Positions 53,134 to 62,008 of a stretch of 64,000 nt of DNA are shown here, piece by piece (within the stretch, counting starts at the first letter, position 1; every line of letters begins with the position of its first letter). The position numbers and the translations under genes were made by a program. Location: positions 1 to 64,000 of the forward strand of contig JAFSNB010000035.1 of NCBI GenBank assembly GCA_017447625.1. Direction: 5' to 3'. The stretch comes from Bacteroidaceae bacterium (lineage in GTDB: Bacteria; Bacteroidota; Bacteroidia; Bacteroidales; Bacteroidaceae). A model generated the notes under the pieces. It was not told where the DNA came from. It did no database searches and saw nothing but the letters and a program-made list of their open reading frames with translations.

Positions 53134-55167
53134 ATGAAACGCATTTACTACGATAAAGACGGACGCGTCCGCAAGCCTTACTTTCCTTTCTGGCAGCCCT
53201 GGGGACCTTGGGGGTGCCTTTGGCGTACTCTGCTTTTCCTCACGGGACTGGTCATCATCTGCTTCCTGATTTCTCTGCTCAGAGGCTGTCACAGCAACGA
53301 CCCGTTCAAGTCTGGAGGCAAGGACGACCCGTTCAGGGAGCCGTCTGACACGCTCAACCTGCCAGAGGAGTTGCGTGACTCTTCCATTGTGGAAGATTGG
53401 AACGACTCTATCCCTGGTGTGCCGGAACTTCCCGATCCGGAGGATAACTACATTCCCCCCATCGATTCCTCACGCATCGTTGTGAATCCTGAGGATACGC
53501 TGTCGCAGATTGTGGCAGACCAGCTCTTCGTCATCTTCAACTCTCAGGATTTGAAGAAGGATATGGCAGACTTCGCCCGTCAGTTCAAACAGCTCTATCC
53601 CGACCCAGCGTATAAGGTTCAGTATTACAACCCGACCATCGGAACAATGGTGCTCACCGTACCGCAAGACAAAGTGAATCAGGTGGCCAACGAACTGCCT
53701 CAACGCATTACAGGGATAGACTTCCGTGTAGCCACCAACGAGATTCTTGAGGACGGTGCCAAACCCGGCGATCCCGGTTTCTCCATAGCCTCATACGACG
53801 AGTACTTCCGTCTCATCCAAGCATACGAGGCGTGGGATATCACACGTGGCTCCAAGGAGATAAAAGTCGGTATCGTAGATAGCTATTTCGACCTGACACA
53901 TCCTGAGATAGGCACACGCTACACCGACCCGATACATATTCCGACCCGCACGCGTAACGTGCAGCCGCCAGCCCGCCGTCCGACATCCGAGGGTGAGCTG
54001 ACAGCCTACTGCCACGGCTCACACGTCGCCGGCATCGCCATCGGCGAGCAGAACAACAATATCGGCTGCTCAGGTATAGCTCCTGAATGTACGTGGATTC
54101 CAATTTCATTAGGTACTCAGCTCACTACAGCCAATATGATCGAAGGCATACTCTATGCCATCTATCACGGAGCCGACGTGGTGAACTTCTCCATGGGTCG
54201 CGCCTACCCCTCCAACATTAAGGGGCAGATTCCTCTGGGCGACCAGGTAGCTGCAACACAAAGCAGCAAACTCGGTGAAGAGTTGTGGAAATATGTCGTC
54301 AAGGTGGCCAACGACCATCGTTGTGTTCTCGTAACTTCCGCCGGCAACAGCACCCTGCTTAGTGGCATGGATCCCAAGAACCGCAGCAACGACTTCATCA
54401 AGGTGGAAGCCGTGGATGGTAAGGGGCAGATGGCTCCGTTCAGCAACTTCGGCATCGTCAAGGAAGCTGGCTTAAACTACAGTACCGTGGCAGCTCCCGG
54501 TGTCAAGCTTTGGAGTGCCACCGACAAGCGCTGCACAGCTATTTGGAAGAAACTGGGCTTCAAAGTGTCAGAGAAGGAGGGCCTTCAGGAGATGGACGGC
54601 ACATCGATGGCTGCGCCTGTGGTTACAGGAGCTGTCGCTTTGCTGAAGAGCAAGAAGAAAGACCTCACTACAGACCAAGTCATCAAAATCCTCACCATGA
54701 CTGCCAAGCAGACCGACACCACCCACCCCATCGGACCTACTATCCAGATCAAAGACGCTCTGGATGCCACGGGTGGCGAGCTGCTTAACTTCGACGATCT
54801 GATGAAGAACCACGACCTGATAATAGGCAAGTGGAGGAGCACCAACGAGCTCTCGCTCAACAACGCAGATACGGGTGCCAAGATAGATGATATGTGGACC
54901 TACCTCATCTTCACCTCTACCTCAGAGGGAAGGGTGGAACACCATACAATCAACTCCAGGCGGATATACACCGCCCGTCTCTCTGTGAAATGGGAGCAGG
55001 ACCGTATCGTGCTTATCCAAGACGGCGACGCGGTAAGTAAAGATGGTGATACCGTGAACCACGACGACTACGTCTGTATCCCCAATAAGGACCGTATGCT
55101 GGAAGCCTATTGGGTACGCTACGGCAAGAAACGCGGTGAATCCTTCCTGATGGAAAAAGTGAATTGA
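53134..55167 (+). CDS. Membrane-anchored S8 subtilisin-like protease
   Basis: 677 residues. A short cytosolic tail rich in Pro/Trp (FPFWQPWGPWGCLW) leads to one membrane helix (about 29-49, TLLFLTGLVIICFLISLL), then a Pro/Asp-rich stalk, a propeptide-like domain (about 125-205), and the S8 domain with Asp in VGIVDSYFDLTHPE (about 249), His in CHGSHVAGIAIG (about 294) and Ser in MDGTSMAAPVVTG (about 491). The last ~110 residues (GKWRSTNELSLNN...RRIYTARLSVKWEQDRIVLIQD) look like a lipocalin-type beta domain. All catalytic residues are present. In this setting it could mature or release envelope components of the cluster (inference). Confidence 0.88.
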   Translation: MKRIYYDKDGRVRKPYFPFWQPWGPWGCLWRTLLFLTGLVIICFLISLLRGCHSNDPFKSGGKDDPFREPSDTLNLPEELRDSSIVEDWNDSIPGVPELPDPEDNYIPPIDSSRIVVNPEDTLSQIVADQLFVIFNSQDLKKDMADFARQFKQLYPDPAYKVQYYNPTIGTMVLTVPQDKVNQVANELPQRITGIDFRVATNEILEDGAKPGDPGFSIASYDEYFRLIQAYEAWDITRGSKEIKVGIVDSYFDLTHPEIGTRYTDPIHIPTRTRNVQPPARRPTSEGELTAYCHGSHVAGIAIGEQNNNIGCSGIAPECTWIPISLGTQLTTANMIEGILYAIYHGADVVNFSMGRAYPSNIKGQIPLGDQVAATQSSKLGEELWKYVVKVANDHRCVLVTSAGNSTLLSGMDPKNRSNDFIKVEAVDGKGQMAPFSNFGIVKEAGLNYSTVAAPGVKLWSATDKRCTAIWKKLGFKVSEKEGLQEMDGTSMAAPVVTGAVALLKSKKKDLTTDQVIKILTMTAKQTDTTHPIGPTIQIKDALDATGGELLNFDDLMKNHDLIIGKWRSTNELSLNNADTGAKIDDMWTYLIFTSTSEGRVEHHTINSRRIYTARLSVKWEQDRIVLIQDGDAVSKDGDTVNHDDYVCIPNKDRMLEAYWVRYGKKRGESFLMEKVN

Positions 55168-55189
55168 TTTCACGATTTGACTATTTCAC

Positions 55190-55241
55190 AATTTTACATT
55201 TTACATCCTACATTATACATTATACATTATATTTATATATT
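55190..55241 (+). repeat. TACATTA heptamer spacer
   Basis: TTTACAT/TACATTA words with a 7- to 9-base period fill the spacer up to the ATG at 55242. Confidence 0.8.
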
Positions 55242-56198
55242 ATGAAATCAGACAGCGGAAAAGTTTCAATCGCCAATATCATCGCTCTGGCAGGTCTCGC
55301 CGGCATTGGCGTAATCTCTTTCTTCGGAATACTAATGCATTCAGCCGATGGTAAGCCCGGCGGGGCTATAATAGGAGCTGTGGCTCTCGTGGCCGGCTTG
55401 GCCTTCCTGCTCATCATGGCAATTAAAGCCAAGGGAGCAGAAGAGAATACAGACAACTGGCGTTATGTCGAATGGGGATGCGTCGGATTATACGTCATCG
55501 TGGCCGTGTTGTGCGCTGCACCCTTCCTCCGCTTCTTCCATATCACGGGCGGATCTGCCGCCATGCAACAGCAGGCACGTGCTGAAATCGAGGCCATCAA
55601 TGCCCTTTATTCCAATTACGACCAGCAGCGCACTACCTTCCTCACCTATGCAGTTGAAGAGATAAAGAATTACAAGGCATCCGGGCAGAAAGCCGCAGAA
55701 GGCGACGCTTTGGCTGAATATGTGGAGAAAGTAGTTGTCGGAGACGTTGACCGCTGGGGCGCAAAAGCCTCTGCTCTCACACAAGTGCCCGAAGAAGTGC
55801 TGGCTCATTTGAAATCAATGGAAGAGCAGGTGAACACTTGGAATTTCATGGATTTGCCCTCTCTTGCTGCCGCCATTGAGAATGAAGATGCCACCGCTTG
55901 GCAGCGTCTGAGTGAACAGATTGCGACTTACGGGACCGAGAACAAGCTTATTCCCGTAATCGAAGGAGGAGCCGGCGCACCTTACACTCTGAGCGGATAT
56001 GCCCAGTTCGACCTCGGCACAGCCCCCGAACCAAAGTTCGCACAGATGCTCCGCGCTGCCGACGGCATCACACCTCTGGGTATAATCCTTCTCATTGTTC
56101 TCCATCTGATGGTCTTACTCAACTACATAGTAGCTCCGCGTTCCTCCACCGTTGCCATTTCCAAAGGCAAGCACATCTCCGGAGGAGCTGAACTTTGA
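55242..56198 (+). CDS. Membrane protein with extracytoplasmic helical domain
   Basis: 318 residues from the ATG at 55242; the open frame upstream is heptamer repeat and is rejected. Hydrophobic helices lie at about 10-30, 38-57, 70-92 (GCVGLYVIVAVLCAAPFLRFF) and at the C-terminus about 275-297 (GIILLIVLHLMVLLNYIVA). Between the third and fourth is a ~180-residue mostly helical domain (EIEAINALYSNYDQQRTTFLTYAVEEIKNYKASG). The ends are charged. I do not recognise a family. As a polytopic partner in the srf cluster it may be the membrane platform (inference). Confidence 0.72.
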   Translation: MKSDSGKVSIANIIALAGLAGIGVISFFGILMHSADGKPGGAIIGAVALVAGLAFLLIMAIKAKGAEENTDNWRYVEWGCVGLYVIVAVLCAAPFLRFFHITGGSAAMQQQARAEIEAINALYSNYDQQRTTFLTYAVEEIKNYKASGQKAAEGDALAEYVEKVVVGDVDRWGAKASALTQVPEEVLAHLKSMEEQVNTWNFMDLPSLAAAIENEDATAWQRLSEQIATYGTENKLIPVIEGGAGAPYTLSGYAQFDLGTAPEPKFAQMLRAADGITPLGIILLIVLHLMVLLNYIVAPRSSTVAISKGKHISGGAEL

Positions 56199-56232
56199 TA
56201 ATTCATAATGCACAATTCATAATTCATAATTT

Positions 56233-58047
56233 ATGCCAACACTAAACGGAAATAAGCCAACGCTTCTCAGCCAACTGAGAAAGCAGCCGAATATAGAATT
56301 GCAGAAGCTGGTACAGCTCTTGCAGACATACGAAGACCTCTCCGTAAATGACCTCGAAGGAGTTGTTCCACAGCTCGTCTTTGAGCAATTGCGTGAAGCT
56401 GGCCGCAAACCAGAAGAAGTAGCTCTCTGGAACGAGATTGAGTCTTCACCACGTAACAATCCTGCTGAAATTCAGGACATGCAGCGTAAGGTGACTACCT
56501 ATTTGCAGCGCTATCCAGATGGTCCCAAAGCCGCAGACGCACAGAATCTTACCAACCAACTGCAACAGGAATTGGCTGATGCCATGCAGAAGCAGAGGGA
56601 AGCCGAAGCAGCCGCTCGCGAGCAGTCAGACTGGGCTACGCTGGAACGCGGCAACTACACCGCCCTGCGTAACTATAAGATGAAATACCCCAGCAGCGTT
56701 CACATGGACGAACTGGATGACCTCATGTGGGAGAATACCAAGAATGCCATCAGCATACACAGCCTCAACCGTTATCTCACCGACTGGCCATTGGGTCGGC
56801 ACGCAGCCGAAGCAAATAAAGCCATTGCCAGTTTCGGCGAGTGGGACAGCGTGAAGCGCTCGGGTGATCTGTTCCTGGTTGATGACTACCGCGACAACAA
56901 CCCCGACAGCCCGTTTATCAACGATGTCAACGCCCTTTATTACCAGCTGCGCGATGAGGAGCTGGCCAAGATGAAATCCAACCCGTCGGAGTATAGTAAG
57001 GACGATGTGGAGCGTCTGCTCGCAGCCGACATTTTCACCCGCTGGGAACTGGAGGACGAAGAGCTCATCACCGAAGAGAGCTGGGAGAAACTACAACTAG
57101 ACCGCGACCTCTTCCCCGTGATTCAGGACTATCAGATAGAAGACCCGAACATCACCGCTCCTGCTGGATGCACAGACATCTATCTCTTCGGTACTCCGGG
57201 CACAGGAAAAACCTGTCTGCTGATGGGTCTGGCCGGAGCCAACGGACAGGGCTACACTCTGAACATGAAGACCCACGGAGGCCCATACGCCTCTGCCCTC
57301 CAGGAATATGTAAACGCAGGAATAACGCCGGGACGTACGTTCGGAAAATTCGTAACCACCATCAACGGACAGGTAAGCGAGCAGATGAAAGGCGACAAGT
57401 TCGTTCAGCACCACATCAACCTCGTGGAGATGTCTGGTGAGGAATTTGCCCTGCGTATCGCCGACTCCCGCGAAGTGTCCCTCTCGGACATGGGAACAGG
57501 AGCTACCAACCTGCTTATGAACGAGAACCGCAAGGTGTTCTTCATCATAGTCGATTCCACCAAAGACAAGGTCAAGGTGGAATACGTGGAGCAGGTTAAG
57601 GACAACGAGGGCAATGTCATTGACGAGCGCATACGTAAGAAATATATCTCACAGCTCTCCATACTCAACAAGTTCGTATCACTCTTTGAGCTCCCTGAGA
57701 ATCAGGCTGTAATGCAGCGCGTAGATGCCATTCATTTCATAGTCACCAAGGCCGATATGCTTGGTGAGGAGAATGTGCGTCTGGAGAAAGCCCGCGAACT
57801 GCTTATCAACAAATACTCCGGTCCGGTGGAGCAACTGAAGACCTATTGCCGCCAGACCAAGCGCATAAACGCCTCTACCAACTACCGTCCACAGGTGTTC
57901 ACGTTCTCGCTCGGACGATTCTTCCTCGGAGACGTGTTTGACTTCAATGACACGGAAACCCGCAAGATTATCGACACCATCCGGTTCGTGACTGCCGGTA
58001 AGAAAGAAAAGACCTGGTGGGACCGTTTCAAAGAGAGCATCAGCTAA
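56233..58047 (+). CDS. P-loop GTPase-like protein of the srf cluster
   Basis: 604 residues, soluble. The N-terminal ~300 residues are helical, with a coiled coil (about 95-135) and TPR-like helices (TALRNYKMKYPSSVHMDELDD, SLNRYLTDWPLGRHAAEANK). The nucleotide domain begins DIYLFGTPGTGKTCLLMGL (P-loop about 318-325), has NLVEMSGEEF (about 397) in the place of the G3/Walker B strand and IVTKADML (about 508) in the place of G4, so a GTPase is likelier than an AAA ATPase. It recalls the GTPases of predicted conflict systems, but I cannot assign a family. It is the second NTP-driven switch in the cluster besides SrfC. Confidence 0.78.
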   Translation: MPTLNGNKPTLLSQLRKQPNIELQKLVQLLQTYEDLSVNDLEGVVPQLVFEQLREAGRKPEEVALWNEIESSPRNNPAEIQDMQRKVTTYLQRYPDGPKAADAQNLTNQLQQELADAMQKQREAEAAAREQSDWATLERGNYTALRNYKMKYPSSVHMDELDDLMWENTKNAISIHSLNRYLTDWPLGRHAAEANKAIASFGEWDSVKRSGDLFLVDDYRDNNPDSPFINDVNALYYQLRDEELAKMKSNPSEYSKDDVERLLAADIFTRWELEDEELITEESWEKLQLDRDLFPVIQDYQIEDPNITAPAGCTDIYLFGTPGTGKTCLLMGLAGANGQGYTLNMKTHGGPYASALQEYVNAGITPGRTFGKFVTTINGQVSEQMKGDKFVQHHINLVEMSGEEFALRIADSREVSLSDMGTGATNLLMNENRKVFFIIVDSTKDKVKVEYVEQVKDNEGNVIDERIRKKYISQLSILNKFVSLFELPENQAVMQRVDAIHFIVTKADMLGEENVRLEKARELLINKYSGPVEQLKTYCRQTKRINASTNYRPQVFTFSLGRFFLGDVFDFNDTETRKIIDTIRFVTAGKKEKTWWDRFKESIS

Positions 58048-58095
58048 GCTGCGCATTTATAATCTTCATATAATATTCATCATGGCTCTTCACCT

Positions 58096-58147
58096 CTTGT
58101 CCTCATTTCGCTCCCTCCCTACAAGGGAGGGCGGGGGGAGAGTCTCC
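58096..58147 (+). repeat. REP-like element (family A) with conserved left flank
   Basis: Bases 58096-58136 are identical to 33212-33252 (41 of 41). It ends 15 bases before the ATG at 58163, the same position relative to a gene start as the other copy. Confidence 0.9.
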
Positions 58148-58162
58148 TAATTCTATAATCCT

Positions 58163-60061
58163 ATGATAACCCAAATAGGCCTCCGCATCGGAGGCACCAA
58201 GGAACGCCGCGCAGGTTTCGCCCCGTTGGTAACGGTAGGTGTCCTGGCTGGCAACGAAGGGGCTAACATGGACCGCTCTTCCATAATAGCCGATAACCCC
58301 TCATATCTCGTCAAGCACGGCGACGGGTATATCTTGTATATGCTGCTTGACATCCGGGTCAAGTCCTTCGATGCAGATGCGCCCGGCGTGCTAAGCATCG
58401 CCGTAACGATACCGTCAGGCCAGTGTCTGGCAGAAGGGAAAAGCCCCTACACACTGCTTCAGGACATCTATAACCTCTTTGTCGCAGAGTATATGTCGCC
58501 GCAGACCGACGGGCGTCACAGTTTCATAAACAAGGAGATAGACGACGAGCCCTTCCGTCAGATTATGGCGCAATACTCGCTCGCCCCCTCTGCATCGGCC
58601 TATATCCCGATGAACCCGCAGGGACTCACCGGCACTCTGAATGTCCCGGCAGAGAAGATGGCAGACTTCATGCGCGACACCCAGTTCCCGGAATTCTCTT
58701 CGTTCAAGGAGATTGAGGTTGGTGCCAAATGCCAGTCGTCAATAGGGCTGGAGAATCTGGAGATTCCGCGCGTACATATTTATAATATAATAGTCAACGG
58801 CACTCCCACCGGCCAGACTTTGCGACATCCCGAAGACAAATACACCACGACGCTCGAGAGCAGTTCGATGGTAGAATATACCAATGTGTCATTCTCTCTT
58901 GGCGGACTGCTCCAGGCTTCCGGAATGCAGATGTCGTTCGAGGGCGCTACAATCCGGCTTGACCCGATGACAGATACCATCCATTGTACGATTCCCAAGC
59001 GGATGGTGAAGTATTCCGTCAAAGTGACTCTGAAACGCCCCGGTGCCAAGGATGTGCCTGCGGAAGACCAGAACACCATCATCAATTTCTTTAAGACAGA
59101 CAAGGCACAGCTGCTGCTCGCAGGCAAGGACATCAGCGACATCATAACCACTCCGATGAGTGAGCCGTATCTCGTTGATGCCTCGTTTGCAACCGGCGAG
59201 GTGAAGATGACGCCGGCACATATCGGAAGCTATATCTTCAGCGTTACATCGCAGCCAGACAAGGCCAAACACGCCGTTTCCATAAACATCTCCTATCGCA
59301 AAGAGACACCTGCACCTGCAGCCCGTCCTGCAAAGCCGAAACCGACAGTCCCCTCGGATTCTGTCCCATCCGCAGGTTCTCTCCCTCCGTCGGGGGGAGC
59401 CGGAGAGGGGCTCACAGAAGGCTACTCACGCACAGCTCTCATCATAAGTGCTGTGGCTGGCTTCGCCGCCGGATGCCTGCTCGTCGGATGCCTATGGTGG
59501 TTTCTTGGAGGAGATAAAGAGGCCACTACAACCACTCCCAATGAAGAAGGGGTAGTCTATGGTGACACACTCTCCGCAAACACTCAGGACAGCCTCCAGA
59601 ACATTGTCACTGAGGACAAAGCGGGGACTTCAGACGGCGCAGCAAGCCTCGAAGCAACACCTGCTGTCTCAGAGCCAAGTGAGGCCGAACGAGCTGCTCA
59701 GGTAGAAGAGGAGATGAGAAAAGCCGAGGAGACTGCTAAGCAAAAGAAGCTGGAAGAGGAGGCCGCCAAGAAGAAACAGCAAGACGAGGCTAAGAAAGCA
59801 CAGAATCGTGCTGAGATTATGGCTCTCGTGAACAAAGGAGACCTCTCAGGCTGCCGCAACCACAGCGGTTGGAAGGCCAAGAGCGCCGTCTCAAAGGCTG
59901 AGCAATTAGCTATAGAGAACATTCTCAAGAAACGCGATGAACTGAAAGAGACCAAGCTGAACAATGACGTTATTAAGAAGTTCAAGCCTTTCACCTGGGA
60001 TAATATCTCTGCCGCCAGCAAAGCTATAACCGAATGGGAAAGTAAACCCGAAAACCAATAA
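58163..60061 (+). CDS. Cytosolic-domain/TM/coiled-coil protein, paralogue of the 62009 gene
   Basis: 632 residues. Domains: N-terminal ~185 residues (ITQIGLRIGGTKERRAGFAPL...CLAEGKSPYTLLQDIYNLFV), a beta-rich middle (about 195-385), a Pro-rich linker that includes a REP-derived peptide (AGSLPPSGGAGEG, about 405-417), one membrane helix (about 424-446, IISAVAGFAAGCLLVGCLWWFLGG), a Glu/Lys/Ala coiled coil (about 510-550) and a C-terminal ~80-residue domain. The gene at 62009 shares the N-domain, linker, helix, coiled coil and C-domain. No signal peptide, so the N-domain is probably cytosolic and the coiled coil periplasmic. I do not recognise the family; a sensor or scaffold role is inference. 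Confidence 0.75.
   Translation: MITQIGLRIGGTKERRAGFAPLVTVGVLAGNEGANMDRSSIIADNPSYLVKHGDGYILYMLLDIRVKSFDADAPGVLSIAVTIPSGQCLAEGKSPYTLLQDIYNLFVAEYMSPQTDGRHSFINKEIDDEPFRQIMAQYSLAPSASAYIPMNPQGLTGTLNVPAEKMADFMRDTQFPEFSSFKEIEVGAKCQSSIGLENLEIPRVHIYNIIVNGTPTGQTLRHPEDKYTTTLESSSMVEYTNVSFSLGGLLQASGMQMSFEGATIRLDPMTDTIHCTIPKRMVKYSVKVTLKRPGAKDVPAEDQNTIINFFKTDKAQLLLAGKDISDIITTPMSEPYLVDASFATGEVKMTPAHIGSYIFSVTSQPDKAKHAVSINISYRKETPAPAARPAKPKPTVPSDSVPSAGSLPPSGGAGEGLTEGYSRTALIISAVAGFAAGCLLVGCLWWFLGGDKEATTTTPNEEGVVYGDTLSANTQDSLQNIVTEDKAGTSDGAASLEATPAVSEPSEAERAAQVEEEMRKAEETAKQKKLEEEAAKKKQQDEAKKAQNRAEIMALVNKGDLSGCRNHSGWKAKSAVSKAEQLAIENILKKRDELKETKLNNDVIKKFKPFTWDNISAASKAITEWESKPENQ
59370..59412 (+). repeat. REP-like element (family B) in frame
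   Basis: 43 bases from CCGCAGGTTCTCTCCCTCCG to GGAGAGGGGCT, matching 38107-38148 and 62766-62808. It encodes the AGSLPPSGGAGEG linker peptide. Confidence 0.88.
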
Positions 60062-60065
60062 TAAG

Positions 60066-60920
60066 ATGAAAATTATTAAATTAGCTGCAATATTTGCGGT
60101 GCTCGTGGGAGGTATATTTCTCGCAATCAAATGGAACAGTCTGTTCTCAGTGAGCACCACCACAGAATATGCCACCGAGGACAAACTGAACATCACCGAC
60201 GAGTGCAACCGTATTCGCGAGGCGTGGGAAAAAGAGAGCGGATGGAACGAAGCCCTTTACCGCGACCAACGCGCCGATATAGACCAGAGCAAAGCTATGA
60301 AGATGTTCTCCTTAGAGGGTTACAACAAGGTGAACAACTGTCTGCGCGAGACCGTGGCCAATAAAGCGTGTGAAGGATATAAGAACGCTCTTCACAGCGA
60401 CAGTTTCAAGGACGCAGCCCTGCAACAGCAGTTCGCTGGCGTGACCCTACTAGCCAAGGCGGAGAATATGGAAAACGATCCGCGTATCGTAAATATCAAA
60501 GCCATCCACAAGCTCTACACCAACGTCAATGGTTTTGTAAACAGAAAGCACACCATCACGCCGAAGTTCGACACAAAGACCACCGACTGGCGCTCGTTTA
60601 TCAGCCTGCAGAATGCATTGGTAAGCACAGCTAAGGGCTATCGTAACGACCCGTTGTTCAAGGAGATAGAACATCTGCCGGGATTCCAGCAAGGACTGGA
60701 CGAGAAGACCATTAGGACAGCTACCAACGGACAGCGTCCCTCGTTCTACACCCGTCTCAGCCAGCAGATAGTGGATTACTTCAGCGGCGTAGAAGCCACG
60801 CAGGAGAATCTCAACCTGCTCAATCAGATATACAAGAACTTCGCAAACGAAGAGACCAGCTACGGACTGGACAACCTCGCCACCATCAAAGTTGAAATGG
60901 ACGGTCTGGTGAATCCATAA
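60066..60920 (+). CDS. Single-pass envelope protein of unknown family
   Basis: 284 residues. One N-terminal hydrophobic helix (about 4-22, IIKLAAIFAVLVGGIFLAI) can act as an uncleaved anchor. The rest is hydrophilic and helical (DECNRIREAWEKESGWNEALY, QSKAMKMFSLEGYNKVNNCL, ENLNLLNQIYKNFANEE) with three Cys residues. I do not recognise it. It starts 4 bases after the previous gene and is followed 16 bases later by a secreted coiled-coil gene, so these three are tightly linked. An extracytoplasmic partner role is inference. Confidence 0.72.
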   Translation: MKIIKLAAIFAVLVGGIFLAIKWNSLFSVSTTTEYATEDKLNITDECNRIREAWEKESGWNEALYRDQRADIDQSKAMKMFSLEGYNKVNNCLRETVANKACEGYKNALHSDSFKDAALQQQFAGVTLLAKAENMENDPRIVNIKAIHKLYTNVNGFVNRKHTITPKFDTKTTDWRSFISLQNALVSTAKGYRNDPLFKEIEHLPGFQQGLDEKTIRTATNGQRPSFYTRLSQQIVDYFSGVEATQENLNLLNQIYKNFANEETSYGLDNLATIKVEMDGLVNP

Positions 60921-60936
60921 TTATGAATTATGAATT

Positions 60937-62004
60937 ATGAATTTTAAATTAAGAATTATATTACTAGCTTTATCCCTCTGCCCCTTCACCCTACACGCAC
61001 AGGATGAACAGCCGCAGCCTGCCACGACGCAGACTCCGGAGGCTTCAGTCGACCAGGCCACAATACGAACTCTGAACCTGAGAATCACACAGTTGGAGGC
61101 CAGCGAAGCCGCAAAGCAGAAGAACATCGACTCCCTGAACGCCGTCATCAAAAGCCTGAAGGAGGACACTTTAACTCTTGGCAAGAAAGTGCGTGAACTC
61201 ACCACCAAGTACAACAGCGATTCTCTCAAGGGCAACGACAAGTGGACAAAGGCAAAGGCTCTCGAAGCAGACAAGAAACAGTTGCAGAAGGAGAAAGACG
61301 CAGCCCTCAAGCAGGTCGGCGTGATAGTTGCGAAGCAGCAGGAGCAGCACAAGGCGGACTCTACGCAGATTGCCTCGCTCAACAAGCAGCTCGCTGACCT
61401 GAAGAAATTCCGCACTATGCGTCTGGAGCAGATGGCAGGCACAGAGCTACAAGCCTGGCTCGGCAAGAAATACAGCGAGATCAACATGCAGGACCTGCTT
61501 TCTGCCTATGCGCAATACCAAGAACTCTCAGGCGAGAGTCAGGAGATTGCCAAAGCCGCACAGCAACTGGCACCGCTGGTTGAAGAGATGAAGGCCTACC
61601 AACAGGCGGGCGAAGTGCTGCAACGGCCTTACGCCTCAAACGAAGTTTCTTCAGCAAAGAACGCCGTAAACGCGGTCAGACAGAACATTCCCGCCGGACC
61701 CAAGCAGGAGGAGATGATGCAGCGCTTCAAGAACCTCGACAACTATTGGGTCACCGTGGAGATCTTCCAGAAACTGATTAAAGATGTTGAGAAGCAGACC
61801 AGCGGTTTGGACAAGCACAACGCAGCCTCGCCGTTAGTAACCAAGGTGTTGGCATCTGAGACCAACGTCAAGAGAGTAGCCTATTTCAACGATATACCGT
61901 GGCTCGCGACCCAATGGGCAGCCTACAAGAAACAGCTCGACACCGACTGCATCAAGGCCGCAACCAGCGAACCGCGCAACGCAATAATGAACCTACAGCA
62001 ATAG
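60937..62004 (+). CDS. Secreted coiled-coil protein
   Basis: 355 residues with a signal peptide (about 1-22, LRIILLALSLCPFTLHAQ). Residues about 45-160 are a long heptad-rich coiled coil (LRITQLEASEAAKQKNIDSL..., ADSTQIASLNKQLADLKKF), the rest is helical (LSAYAQYQELSGESQEIAKAAQQL). It resembles periplasmic tethers or scaffold proteins, but I do not recognise the family. The gene follows AATTATG heptamer words in the spacer. It lies between the two paralogous TM proteins, whose periplasmic coiled coils are possible partners (inference). Confidence 0.75.
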   Translation: MNFKLRIILLALSLCPFTLHAQDEQPQPATTQTPEASVDQATIRTLNLRITQLEASEAAKQKNIDSLNAVIKSLKEDTLTLGKKVRELTTKYNSDSLKGNDKWTKAKALEADKKQLQKEKDAALKQVGVIVAKQQEQHKADSTQIASLNKQLADLKKFRTMRLEQMAGTELQAWLGKKYSEINMQDLLSAYAQYQELSGESQEIAKAAQQLAPLVEEMKAYQQAGEVLQRPYASNEVSSAKNAVNAVRQNIPAGPKQEEMMQRFKNLDNYWVTVEIFQKLIKDVEKQTSGLDKHNAASPLVTKVLASETNVKRVAYFNDIPWLATQWAAYKKQLDTDCIKAATSEPRNAIMNLQQ

Positions 62005-62008
62005 AACA

